NCBI GenBank assembly: GCA_943361925.1
Contig: CALRIT020000022.1
Coordinates: 1 to 64,000, forward strand
Source: CAISCU01 sp943361925
GTDB lineage: Bacteria; Bacteroidota; Bacteroidia; UKL13-3
Direction: 5' to 3'
DNA length: 64,000 nucleotides
The notes under the pieces: model-generated
What the model was told of the DNA's origin: nothing
Database searches by the model: none
The model's input: only the letters and a program-made list of their open reading frames with translations
Position numbers and translations under genes: made by a program
Shown here: positions 25,172 to 33,997 of the stretch, one piece after another
How the letters are laid out: the number at the start of each line of letters is the position of its first letter
How positions within the stretch are numbered: the first letter of the stretch is position 1

Positions 25172-27538
25172 TTAATTTTTTTTTGTTTGATAATATTGAA
25201 TTGGGAATTGAACTGATAAATAAAAATTTCTTCCGGGTTCATCGGTGAAATACCTGAATCTATTCATATAATCCCGATATGAATTGTTCATTAAATTCCT
25301 TACTCCTACCACAAAATTCATGTTTGATAATTTTGTCTGAATAGTAAAAGAAGTTTGAAGATTAATTAAAAAATAAGCAGGTGGTGGAACTGCATAATCA
25401 AGTCCATCTACAAATCTATTTTGCCTGAAAACCGATTCAAAATCTACACTTGAAAAAACATCAGTAAAGTATTTCCATTTTGACTGATTGAATACAAAAG
25501 AAGATTTAAATCTATTAGCAGGCATGTAAATTAAAGGTTGATTGTTTGTTACATCATTAGCATACAAAAATGAGTATGATAAATTCACCAAAAATCTTTT
25601 TGATAATGGTTTTGCTACCTGCATTTCGAATCCACTTAAATCGGCATTGGTTTGAGTAAACTTAAATGTTGGAAATGCCCCGCGTAAGGTGAGAGTAGGA
25701 CTAGTATCTGGTTTTGCGTAAATGAAATTTTTGATTGTGTTTTTAAACAAATTAAAATCTATTGAAACAAAATCTGTTTTCCATTTAAAAGCTAAATCGC
25801 TGTTATAAGCGAATTCCGGTACTAAATTCTCATTCCCAATTTCAAATGAAGCCAAGCCATTATGTAAGCCATAACTATAAAGTTCATTTACAGCAGGTGC
25901 TCTCCAAGCAGATGATTGAGTGAATTGTATCTGAAATTCAGAGCTTACATGAAAGGCAGAGGAAGCTACAAATGTTAAACCTGAATAATTTTTATTAATC
26001 TCATTTATGCTTGTATTTGAAATCCTTTGATAAACTGATTGAATACGTGAATCAAATCTCGCTCCTGCTTCTAAATTCCATCTGCCAGATTTGTATTTTT
26101 CGAAAATAAAAACACCAATTGTCTGGGCAATAAAATTTGGAATTAGTGGCTTTTGTGTACCTGAACTGATATTACTTTGAGTTAAATAACTTGCTCCAAT
26201 TTTGCCTGTAATTTTCCGGAACTCTTTGTGTTCAAATTGTAAATCAAAATTACCGGAATACAATTTCAAATCGTAGGCAGGTAAAGTATGAGTTAAGGAA
26301 TTCGGATTCCAGCTTACACCTCTATCATATTCCATCCTATGGTTCATTTGGTAAGCATACATGAAACAGATCTTACCCAATTGAGGATAGTCGTAATTTA
26401 ATTTAGCAGCAAGAACATTGTGAGTAACATCCTGTTTGGGCCTATTGATTTCGTAACTAAACGGAAATTCAATTAATGGTTTTGAGCTATTAATTGCCTT
26501 TTGCAAATCACTTGTACTTGAAATATGTGCAGCCCTCATAATTCCTAATTCATTATGAAAATAAGAACCTGTAATTTCAATTCCAAAAGCTTCTGATACT
26601 TGGTAAAGAGAGGAAAAATTCAAATCCGTTTCTTTAAAACCGGTATTAGAAATCACATAAACTGGAGCTTTAGAATCACCTCCAACTTTGTAACTACTTT
26701 GAAGCCTCCAGTTAAAATGTCTTTTGATTCCATGTGTACCATTTAACAAATTAGAAAACGCAAAAGCTTTGTTATTTGAATAAGCATTCATTGAAACTAC
26801 ACCATCTATTCCATCCAATTGTCGATAGGGTTTTGGTGAAATTTTTATCACACCACCAATTGCCTCCGGACCATATTCAACAGAAGCAGCACCCTTAATT
26901 AACTCAATTTCATTGGCACTAAATGGATCAATTTCAGGACCATGTTCTGCACCCCAATTTTGTGATTCAAGTTTAGTTCCATTGTTAAAAAATGCAATCC
27001 TATTGCTATGTAAACCGCGAATAATGGGCTTAGAAATAGCAGGACCAGAACTTAAAGTTTGCATTCCTGGAACCTGTTTAAACAAATCAGAAAATACCAA
27101 TGCAGATGTTCTTTGAATTTGCAAAGCACTTAGTTTTATTCTCGATTGGTTTTCAGAACCAAATTCTGTCAATTCATGAGAATGCACAGTATATTCATGC
27201 AAATGAAAGTTTGTAGGACATAATAAAACCTCTAAATTCATATCGGCCCTTACATCCAAAACCTTTTCAAAAGAGTGATAACCAACAAAACTCACCTGAA
27301 CAAGATTTAAACCTGATTTAACAGAATCAAGTTTCACTAAACCATTGTCATCAGTGAAATGGAAATGCCTATGTTTACTGATTTGCGCTGTAGCAGCAGC
27401 AAGCGGGGATCCACTTATGCTATCCAACACTTTCAGTTGAATTTTATAGTATTTACTCAGCGATTTATCCTGAGCAAAAACATTAGAAAACAAAAAAGTA
27501 AACACAAGCACCCATATAAAAACAAGTGCTTTTTTCAA
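25172..27538 (-). CDS. TonB-dependent outer-membrane receptor, probable metal uptake
   Basis: 788 residues with a TTG start at 27538, since the only open codons upstream give no ATG and the signal peptide (ending NVFAQ) fits from here. Order: signal peptide, carboxypeptidase-regulatory-like beta domain (about 30-115), plug (about 125-235, with SKPIIRGLHSNRIAFFNNG), then a 22-strand barrel ending in an aromatic-rich C-terminus. His-rich spots occur at KHRHFHF and NFHLHEYTVHSHE. The barrel end (NSYRDYMNRFRYFTDEPGRNF) resembles ZnuD-like zinc receptors. It moves its ligand across the outer membrane using TonB-ExbBD energy; zinc or copper is inferred. Confidence 0.92.
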   Translation of the reverse strand: MKKALVFIWVLVFTFLFSNVFAQDKSLSKYYKIQLKVLDSISGSPLAAATAQISKHRHFHFTDDNGLVKLDSVKSGLNLVQVSFVGYHSFEKVLDVRADMNLEVLLCPTNFHLHEYTVHSHELTEFGSENQSRIKLSALQIQRTSALVFSDLFKQVPGMQTLSSGPAISKPIIRGLHSNRIAFFNNGTKLESQNWGAEHGPEIDPFSANEIELIKGAASVEYGPEAIGGVIKISPKPYRQLDGIDGVVSMNAYSNNKAFAFSNLLNGTHGIKRHFNWRLQSSYKVGGDSKAPVYVISNTGFKETDLNFSSLYQVSEAFGIEITGSYFHNELGIMRAAHISSTSDLQKAINSSKPLIEFPFSYEINRPKQDVTHNVLAAKLNYDYPQLGKICFMYAYQMNHRMEYDRGVSWNPNSLTHTLPAYDLKLYSGNFDLQFEHKEFRKITGKIGASYLTQSNISSGTQKPLIPNFIAQTIGVFIFEKYKSGRWNLEAGARFDSRIQSVYQRISNTSINEINKNYSGLTFVASSAFHVSSEFQIQFTQSSAWRAPAVNELYSYGLHNGLASFEIGNENLVPEFAYNSDLAFKWKTDFVSIDFNLFKNTIKNFIYAKPDTSPTLTLRGAFPTFKFTQTNADLSGFEMQVAKPLSKRFLVNLSYSFLYANDVTNNQPLIYMPANRFKSSFVFNQSKWKYFTDVFSSVDFESVFRQNRFVDGLDYAVPPPAYFLINLQTSFTIQTKLSNMNFVVGVRNLMNNSYRDYMNRFRYFTDEPGRNFYLSVQFPIQYYQTKKN

Positions 27539-27604
27539 AAAAGTAAATTTTAATTAATAATAAAACCCGAAAGAAGAATAAGCCTCAGTTCGAAGCCTAT
27601 TTAG

Positions 27605-28033
27605 TTAATAAGATATTGATGGTGGTCCTTTATTAAAAAGAACAAAAATTGAAGTTTTAAATAAATGAAGTTCTGTTTTTTGAACAATTGCGTTTCCTTT
27701 TCCTACAAAAAAATCTGAAACAGGAACAGTAATTTCGAAAACTTTATTGAAATGAAACTGGCAAAAGAAACAATCAGGAGTAGATTCAGCCAAATGGCTT
27801 TGGTGTTCACATTCATGATTTTCCAATAAATCATCCTGACAGGCATAATCATCTAATTTACAATGATGTGATTCATCGTTTCCAACTACAGCAATTCTGT
27901 GCAATTCATCTTGGTGGTGATGAAAAGCATTATAAGGCAGTAAGCTTATAAAAAATACTGCCAATAACAGAAAACCGAAAATTGCCTTTTTATTCAAGAT
28001 TGCAAATTTAAGAAAGCAAATATGAATTCGCAC
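27605..28033 (-). CDS. His/Cys-rich small membrane-anchored protein
   Basis: Up to 142 residues. The start is uncertain: GTG 28033 is the longest, while TTG 27997 gives a compact membrane anchor (NKKAIFGFLLLAVFFISLLP). The body is rich in His and Cys: AFHHHQDELH, DESHHCKLDDYACQDD, HECEHQSH and DCFFCQFHF. Such proteins precede TonB receptors in many Bacteroidota and resemble DUF2946-type metal proteins. A role as metal binder or sensor next to the receptor is inferred. The stop lies 66 bases before the receptor start. Confidence 0.78.
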   Translation of the reverse strand: MRIHICFLKFAILNKKAIFGFLLLAVFFISLLPYNAFHHHQDELHRIAVVGNDESHHCKLDDYACQDDLLENHECEHQSHLAESTPDCFFCQFHFNKVFEITVPVSDFFVGKGNAIVQKTELHLFKTSIFVLFNKGPPSISY

Positions 28034-28120
28034 TAATTGGGATAAATGGCAATAAAATGAAATTTAAAAACTAAAACTTCGTAAAAATTAATTTTTGCTC
28101 GATTTTATTACTTATAAGAA

Positions 28121-28150
28121 TTGACAAATAAGGTTTAAAAACTAAGTTTG
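28121..28150 (+). promoter_or_regulatory. Promoter of hutU
   Basis: TTG (28121-28123), exactly 19 bases, TAAGTTTG (28143-28150). The TTG that ends this box is in frame with hutU and could be mistaken for a start codon. Confidence 0.78.
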
Positions 28151-28165
28151 CCAAAAATACCAATC

Positions 28166-29833
28166 ATGAACAAAAGAGGAGATTTACATGCTGCAACCGG
28201 AAGTAAAATTAGTTGCAAAGGATGGGTTCAGGAAGCTGCATTAAGAATGTTACATAACAATCTTGACCCAGATGTGGCTGAAAGACCAGAAGATTTAATT
28301 GTTTACGGAGGAATTGGAAAGGCAGCCAGAAACTGGGAAAGTTTTGATTTAATAGTAAAAGCTTTACAAGATTTGGAAGATGATGAAACTCTTTTGATAC
28401 AATCAGGCAAACCTGTTGGGATTCTTCCAACTCACCCTGATGCACCAAGAGTTATCATATCAAATTCAATGTTGGTACCAAAATGGGCTAATTGGGATAC
28501 TTTTCATGAATTAGATAAAAAAGGATTGATGATGTATGGCCAAATGACGGCCGGAAGCTGGATTTATATTGGTTCACAAGGAATTGTTCAAGGAACTTAT
28601 GAAACTTTTGCCGAAGCTGCTCGTCAACATTTTGGTGGAAGTTTAAAAGGCACATTAACAGTAACTGCTGGATTAGGGGGAATGGGTGGAGCTCAACCAC
28701 TTGCTGTAACCATGTGTGATGGTGTTTGTTTAGCAGCAGAGATGGTTGAATGGAGAATCAAAAAGAGACTTGAAACTCGTTACTTAGATGTAATGAGTAG
28801 AGATATTGATCAGGCAATTGACATGGCTCTTGAAGCAAAAGCACAAGGTAGAAGGTTATCAATTGGAGTTGTTTGTAATATTATAGATTTACTTGAGCGT
28901 TTAATCGAAAGAAATATTACTCCGGATTTATTAACTGACCAAACATCAGCCCATGATCCTTTAAATGGCTATTATCCTGAAGGATTGGTTGAAGAGGTTT
29001 CGGACAGAATGAGAAAAACTGAACCGGAAAAATATGTTAGACTTTCTTTAGATACGATGGCACATCATGTTAAACTAATGATAACCTTACAAGAAAAAGG
29101 TGCGATAGTATTTGATTACGGAAATAATTTAAGAGGTCAGGCACACGATCAAAGAAATGTAAAAAATGCTTTCTCATTCCCTGGATTTGTACCAGCTTAT
29201 ATCAGACCATTGTTTTGTGAAGGAAAAGGTCCATTCAGATGGGTTGCTTTAAGCGGAGATCCTCAGGACATTTATACAACTGATAAAGTAATGAGAGAAT
29301 TGTTTCCGGAAAATACCTCTTTACATCGTTGGTTAGATATGGCTCAAGAGAGAATTGAATTCCAAGGTTTACCTGCAAGAATTTGTTGGATTGGACAAGG
29401 AGACAGAGAAAAAGCGGCTCTTGCTTTTAACGAATTGGTTAGAACCGGAAAAGTTAAAGGTCCAATTGTTATTGGAAGAGACCATTTAGATACAGGATCA
29501 GTAGCTTCACCAAACAGAGAAACAGAAGCAATGAAAGATGGTTCTGATGCAGTTGCTGACTGGCCAATTCTAAACGCATTAATAAATACAGCAGGTGGGG
29601 CAAGTTGGGTAAGCGTTCATCATGGTGGTGGAGTTGGTATGGGCTACTCTATTCATGCAGGAATGGTAATACTTGCAGATGGAACAGAAGCCGCAGCAAA
29701 AAGGCTAAAAAGAGTATTACATAACGATCCTGCAATGGGAGTAATAAGACATGCAGATGCAGGATATGACATAGCAATTGACACTGCTCGTAAGCACAGA
29801 CTAGATTTAAAACTGAGATTGGAAGAGAAATAA
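28166..29833 (+). CDS. hutU: Urocanate hydratase
   Basis: 555 residues from ATG 28166, matching the usual length. Family signs: EAALRMLHNNLDPDVAE early, the NAD-binding glycine loop TAGLGGMGGAQPLAVTM, FCEGKGPFRWVALSGDPQDI, and RDHLDTGSVASPNRETE before the C-terminus with its VHHGGGVGMGYSIHAG segment. It hydrates urocanate to imidazolone propionate in histidine breakdown, using NAD as an electrophile. No hutH, hutI or formiminoglutamase gene is in the window. A terminator closes the gene, so it is alone in its transcript. Confidence 0.98.
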   Translation: MNKRGDLHAATGSKISCKGWVQEAALRMLHNNLDPDVAERPEDLIVYGGIGKAARNWESFDLIVKALQDLEDDETLLIQSGKPVGILPTHPDAPRVIISNSMLVPKWANWDTFHELDKKGLMMYGQMTAGSWIYIGSQGIVQGTYETFAEAARQHFGGSLKGTLTVTAGLGGMGGAQPLAVTMCDGVCLAAEMVEWRIKKRLETRYLDVMSRDIDQAIDMALEAKAQGRRLSIGVVCNIIDLLERLIERNITPDLLTDQTSAHDPLNGYYPEGLVEEVSDRMRKTEPEKYVRLSLDTMAHHVKLMITLQEKGAIVFDYGNNLRGQAHDQRNVKNAFSFPGFVPAYIRPLFCEGKGPFRWVALSGDPQDIYTTDKVMRELFPENTSLHRWLDMAQERIEFQGLPARICWIGQGDREKAALAFNELVRTGKVKGPIVIGRDHLDTGSVASPNRETEAMKDGSDAVADWPILNALINTAGGASWVSVHHGGGVGMGYSIHAGMVILADGTEAAAKRLKRVLHNDPAMGVIRHADAGYDIAIDTARKHRLDLKLRLEEK

Positions 29834-29851
29834 TATGTTTGAATAATGAAG

Positions 29852-29881
29852 AAAACCGGAGTGAAAGCTTCGGTTTTTTTT
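29852..29881 (+). terminator. Terminator of hutU
   Basis: AAAACCGGAG pairs with CTTCGGTTTT (one G-T wobble) around a 6-base loop, followed by a T run. Confidence 0.88.
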
Positions 29882-29920
29882 ATTTAATGGAGTAAAAACA
29901 GACCCCTATAAAAGAACCAA

Positions 29921-30002
29921 GGGCCGCTTACGCGGCCCCGGCTCAACCTTTACTCAAGCCATTCTTCAATGGCAAGCTCTTAATTTCGGGTAAATTAGGC
30001 TT
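29921..30002 (-). ncRNA. Candidate structured RNA or 3' leader with three hairpins
   Basis: Three successive perfect stems lie in a GC-rich island of an AT-rich region. Read on the minus strand: first AAGC..TAATTT / AAATTA..GCTT (arms within 29974-30002), then GCCATT-GAAG-AATGGC (29973-29958), then GGGCCGC-GTAA-GCGGCCC (29938-29921) with a GNRA-type loop and TTGGTTCTTTT after it. The last could end the leftward transcript. The strand is inferred from the GNRA loop and trailing T-rich bases; no known RNA family is recognised. Confidence 0.45.
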
Positions 30003-30013
30003 AAGCGGGAGCT

Positions 30014-30109
30014 CTACAGTCCTTCACCCCAATTTGTTATGACCTCCATTAGCAGGAGACTCACAACAATCAATAAAAATGATATCAGGGCTATCTTTTT
30101 GGCTTTCAT
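30014..30109 (-). CDS. Possible 31-residue single-pass membrane peptide
   Basis: An ATG at 30109 opens 31 codons ended by TAG (30016-30014). The product is a basic start (KAKK), a hydrophobic run of about 17 residues (IALISFLLIVVSLLLM) and a short polar tail (EVITNWGEGL). This shape fits a small inner-membrane peptide. It starts 86 bases beyond the LytTR regulator stop, on the same strand, before the hairpin cluster. No clear ribosome site or promoter is seen, so translation is unproven. Confidence 0.4.
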   Translation of the reverse strand: MKAKKIALISFLLIVVSLLLMEVITNWGEGL

Positions 30110-30195
30110 AATCAATATCCAAATATGCCCCTAATACTTTAACTAATTATTCAAACCCTTCAAATGGTTTGTATAGACTATTAATTGGTTAATAA

Positions 30196-30975
30196 TTATA
30201 TAATAGTGGAAAGATTTTCAAGACTTTTCAGAAAAGCCTCTTTCTTTCTTCTGGAAACCTCAACTTCAGCACCATCCAACATCACAGCAATACCTCCCTC
30301 CCCTTTCACATATTTCTTTATAAAACGCAAGTTAATTAAATTTGAATGATGAACCCTACAAAAATTATAATTTTGTAATAATTCTTCATATTCCTTTAAT
30401 GTTCTGCTAACTAAAATTGGTTTTTCATTCACCAAAAAGAAACGAGTATAATTCGCATCCGACTCACAACGAATGATTTGATCAAGTGAAATAAACAAAA
30501 TACCCTCAGAAGTAGGCAAACTCAACTTATAATTCTGATTGTTAATTGCCTTTAGATTATTAAGCAAATTCTCTATTTGAATTTGACCTTCTTGTTTGTC
30601 TTTATTCTGACGTTTTAAAACTGCCTTGTGTAAAGACGCAGACAATTCCTCCATATCAATTGGCTTCAACAGGTAATCGAGTGCACTAAATTTAATAGCC
30701 TGAATTGCGTAATTATTATAGGCCGTTGTAAAAATCACATCAAAATTCCTTTTTGGCACTTCATTAAGCAAGTCAAAGCCATTTTTATATGGCATTTCTA
30801 TATCCAGCAAAACTAAATCCGGATCGGTTTTGGCAATGATTTCAATTGCTTCATCAACATTTCCGGCTTCCCCAACAAGATTTACCAAATCAGGGAAATG
30901 GGTTAATAAAGACTTCAAAGCATTTCTACCTCTAATTTCGTCTTCAACAATAATTGTTTTAAGTGGCTCAGCCAT
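30196..30975 (-). CDS. LytTR-family response regulator
   Basis: 259 residues. The N-terminal receiver domain (about 6-125) has the acidic pair ED (11-12), the phosphate-accepting Asp58 (LLDIEMP), and Lys in LLKPIDMEEL near 106. The C-terminal LytTR DNA-binding domain (about 150-255) has the RVHHSNLINLRFIKKY pattern. It overlaps the kinase gene by eight bases, so the two are translated together. It probably regulates surface polysaccharide, secretion or metabolic genes. Targets are unknown. Confidence 0.94.
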   Translation of the reverse strand: MAEPLKTIIVEDEIRGRNALKSLLTHFPDLVNLVGEAGNVDEAIEIIAKTDPDLVLLDIEMPYKNGFDLLNEVPKRNFDVIFTTAYNNYAIQAIKFSALDYLLKPIDMEELSASLHKAVLKRQNKDKQEGQIQIENLLNNLKAINNQNYKLSLPTSEGILFISLDQIIRCESDANYTRFFLVNEKPILVSRTLKEYEELLQNYNFCRVHHSNLINLRFIKKYVKGEGGIAVMLDGAEVEVSRRKKEAFLKSLENLSTII

Positions 30976-33955
30976 GATGTATAGGTAATTTTAATATGAC
31001 CATTGTTCCTCTTGCTATGCCATCATCAACTAAATCGATAACTTCAACACTAGGACCAAAACCATATAGTTTTTTTAATATTTCAATTCTTTCATCGGTA
31101 ATCCTCATAGCTTTTGACTCATGAGTTTTACCTTTCTGTTTCTTAATTTGCATGGCAGCCTCTCTGCCAATTCCATTATCTTCAATTTCACATCTGACAA
31201 AATCTTCATCTTCCATAGAAAGATGGAGTTTTAGCACCCTGTGAGATTTTTTATATTGTAATCCATGCCAAATTGCATTTTCTACATATGGTTGGATTAC
31301 CATAGTAGGAATTTGGTCTTCTAGATTAACTGATTTATCCAAAGATAAATGAAATTCAAAACCATTATCCATTCTAAGCGACTCCAACTCAATATATAAG
31401 CGAAGAAACTCAATTTTTTGAGAAATACTAATAAAAGTATATTCTGAATTATCAAGTATCATTCTAACAAGGCGAGCAAACTTGCTTAAATACTTAGCAG
31501 CTTCCATTCCCTGGTGGTTTAAAACGAAATCCTGAATAGAATTTAATGAGTTAAAAATAAAATGAGGATTCATTTGCGCCCTAAGTGCTTTTAACTCTAA
31601 TTCGCCAACCATTCCACTAATTTTTAGCTTTTCCTGTTCCTCGGTAATAACATTTCTTACTCTCCAATAAATAATTGCTGTTATTATTCCGGCAAAGAAT
31701 AAAATCATGGTAATTCTAAACCACCATCTTGTCCAAAAAGGTTTTGCAATATAAAAAGTAAGATGAGCCACATTACTGCTAAAAACTCCATCAGAATTAC
31801 TTGCTTTCACCCTGAATGTATATGAACCCGGTGCTAATTGAGCAAAACTTGCAAACCTTCTGTTTCCGGCATCTGTCCACTCTTCATTTAATCCATCTAC
31901 CTGGTACATAAATCTATTGTTTCCAGAAAGATTAAAATCAAGAGCCACATATTCAATATTGATGTAATTCTGGTCGTAACTTAAAAATATATCCTGTTTT
32001 GTATCATAAATTTTATTGAATGATGAAAAAGATTTTATTGCTAATTGACAATTCGTAGTATCATCATTGATGTCTGATGGATAGAAATAGCTAAAACCAT
32101 TAACTCCTCCAAATAAAATTCTTCCATCAGCAAGATTAGCAGAGGTTTTTTCATTAAACTCATTTCCTTGCAGACCATCATTTAAATCATAATTTTTAAA
32201 TGTAAAGTCTTTTAAATTCATCTTGGAAACACCGCTATTTGTGCTTAGCCAGATTTCATCATTTAAATTTCCTTTTTGAACGGAATAAACATTGTTATTG
32301 GCTAATCCATTATCAGTAGTAAAATTTTGTACGTTTCCATTTGATTTCTTCAGATACAAACCTTGATTGATAGTTCCAATAAATAAATCTCCACTTTTGC
32401 TTTTTAGTGCAGATGTTATATGCAATTTTCTACCATTTCGTGCTACCAGAATCGAGCTTATTTCTGAATTTTCTTTGTTATAGTAATAGAGTCCTTTTGA
32501 AGTAGCTATAAAGAAATTGCCATTTTTATCAGGTATTAAATTTCTTACATTATTTCCACCTAATCCGGAATTACTGATATCGTAATTCATAATAATGGAT
32601 TTCTGCCTGATATCGACTAAAAACAAACCTTCTTTTCCTGCAAGCCAAAACCTGTTATCAGCTTCTTTTAAGCAAGTAAGTACTTCCTGATTCACGTACT
32701 TCTCCATGCCACTAATTTGAATAAAATCGGCTTTACCTGAAATGGAATTATACTTAAAAATTCCTTTGCTGGAGCCCAATAAAAATTCGGAGCTATCTGA
32801 GTTAATTGGAGTAATGCAATAAATTGGGTATGATTTTAAAAAAGCCTTTTGCTCTAATTCATTTGTTTCAGGTGAAAAATTAAAAATTCTACCTTCATCA
32901 GTAGAAATAATAAAAGTATTGTTTGGAGCAGGTGAAACCGCATAAATATTTAATGAAGAGCCTTGCTCAGAGCCTGAACTTCCGCTTATTGAGTTAAACT
33001 TAAATCTATATGGATGATATCTATTTAAACCACCTGAAGAAGTGCCAATCCATAAGTTTAAGTTTCTATCCTGAAAAATAGATAATACTTTATTATGTGA
33101 AAGAGAGAACTTATTATCTGACTGATGATAATAGTGTTTCAATCTAAACATCGAATCAACTACTATTAAACCATTATCAAATCCAAGAAAGAACCTGTAT
33201 CGGCCTCCAAAAATGGTTCTAAAAACACCACCTTCAGGTATCGAAATGCTCCTTTTAATCCTTAAACTTCTTTTGAATATTGATCCAACTACAAATTGAT
33301 GGTTATCAGTAACCAAACAAACAATTCCTTTTGCATTGACTGATGAACCTAATATTAAGTCCTGAGACTTGAAATTAACTCTTTTAACAGCATTATTAAA
33401 GAGATAAATCAAATAAATCTCATCAGGTGTTGAAACCAATAGAACACCCTGTTTTAATAATGAAATTCCTGTAATTGGCACATAAGGCAAAATAGATATA
33501 AATGCGCCACTTGCTTTATCTAATAAATAAAGGCCATTATCAGCCCCCATCCAGATTTTATCTTTTGTTAAAAATAAAAATCGTGGTTCATTAATTGTAA
33601 GAGGTAAAACATAATTTTTAGACTTTTTAGTAGATGTATTTACAATGCTAATACCAGATTCTGTTAGCACTCCTAAACTTCCCGAATGATAAGATAATTG
33701 CTTTATTCTACCAGGGTAAATAGAATTGGGATCATTTTCATGAAATCTTAATACATCAAAATTATAACCATCAAAACGATTAAGTCCATCTTCTGTACCA
33801 ATCCACAAAAATCCCTCATCATCCTGTGCCATTGAATGTACAGTATTTTGAGACAAACCTAATTTGTCATCGATTTGTTCAAATCGAAGTAGCTGTCCAA
33901 AACTTATTTGAACAAGACATACTAAACAAACACTAAAAAGGTATTTAATTCGCAA
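30968..33955 (-). CDS. Propeller-sensor histidine kinase (LytS-type)
   Basis: 995 residues, starting at TTG 33955; no in-frame ATG precedes the signal peptide. After the signal (ending SFGQ) come two seven-bladed-propeller sensor repeats of the Reg_prop type (for example LWIGTSSGGLNRY and FLWIGTEDGLNRFDGYNF), a Y_Y_Y domain (about 635-735), one membrane helix (about 744-766) and a His_kinase/HATPase region with the phospho-accepting His798 (MNPHFIFNSL) and DNGIGREAA. It senses something in the periplasm and phosphorylates the co-transcribed LytTR regulator. Unlike one-protein hybrid kinases, the pair is split here. Confidence 0.94.
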   Translation of the reverse strand: MRIKYLFSVCLVCLVQISFGQLLRFEQIDDKLGLSQNTVHSMAQDDEGFLWIGTEDGLNRFDGYNFDVLRFHENDPNSIYPGRIKQLSYHSGSLGVLTESGISIVNTSTKKSKNYVLPLTINEPRFLFLTKDKIWMGADNGLYLLDKASGAFISILPYVPITGISLLKQGVLLVSTPDEIYLIYLFNNAVKRVNFKSQDLILGSSVNAKGIVCLVTDNHQFVVGSIFKRSLRIKRSISIPEGGVFRTIFGGRYRFFLGFDNGLIVVDSMFRLKHYYHQSDNKFSLSHNKVLSIFQDRNLNLWIGTSSGGLNRYHPYRFKFNSISGSSGSEQGSSLNIYAVSPAPNNTFIISTDEGRIFNFSPETNELEQKAFLKSYPIYCITPINSDSSEFLLGSSKGIFKYNSISGKADFIQISGMEKYVNQEVLTCLKEADNRFWLAGKEGLFLVDIRQKSIIMNYDISNSGLGGNNVRNLIPDKNGNFFIATSKGLYYYNKENSEISSILVARNGRKLHITSALKSKSGDLFIGTINQGLYLKKSNGNVQNFTTDNGLANNNVYSVQKGNLNDEIWLSTNSGVSKMNLKDFTFKNYDLNDGLQGNEFNEKTSANLADGRILFGGVNGFSYFYPSDINDDTTNCQLAIKSFSSFNKIYDTKQDIFLSYDQNYINIEYVALDFNLSGNNRFMYQVDGLNEEWTDAGNRRFASFAQLAPGSYTFRVKASNSDGVFSSNVAHLTFYIAKPFWTRWWFRITMILFFAGIITAIIYWRVRNVITEEQEKLKISGMVGELELKALRAQMNPHFIFNSLNSIQDFVLNHQGMEAAKYLSKFARLVRMILDNSEYTFISISQKIEFLRLYIELESLRMDNGFEFHLSLDKSVNLEDQIPTMVIQPYVENAIWHGLQYKKSHRVLKLHLSMEDEDFVRCEIEDNGIGREAAMQIKKQKGKTHESKAMRITDERIEILKKLYGFGPSVEVIDLVDDGIARGTMVILKLPIHHG

Positions 33956-33997
33956 GGGGATTTCTAGAATTTCTTACTAAAATACAATTTTACTGAT

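Noticed and set aside
28148..28165. TTG start for hutU
   Set aside because: This TTG is the end of the promoter -7 box, and the ATG at 28166 matches the family N-terminus.
33956..33997. Divergent promoter between kinase and prmA
   Set aside because: No exact TAnnTTTG box on either strand, so I did not list a promoter.
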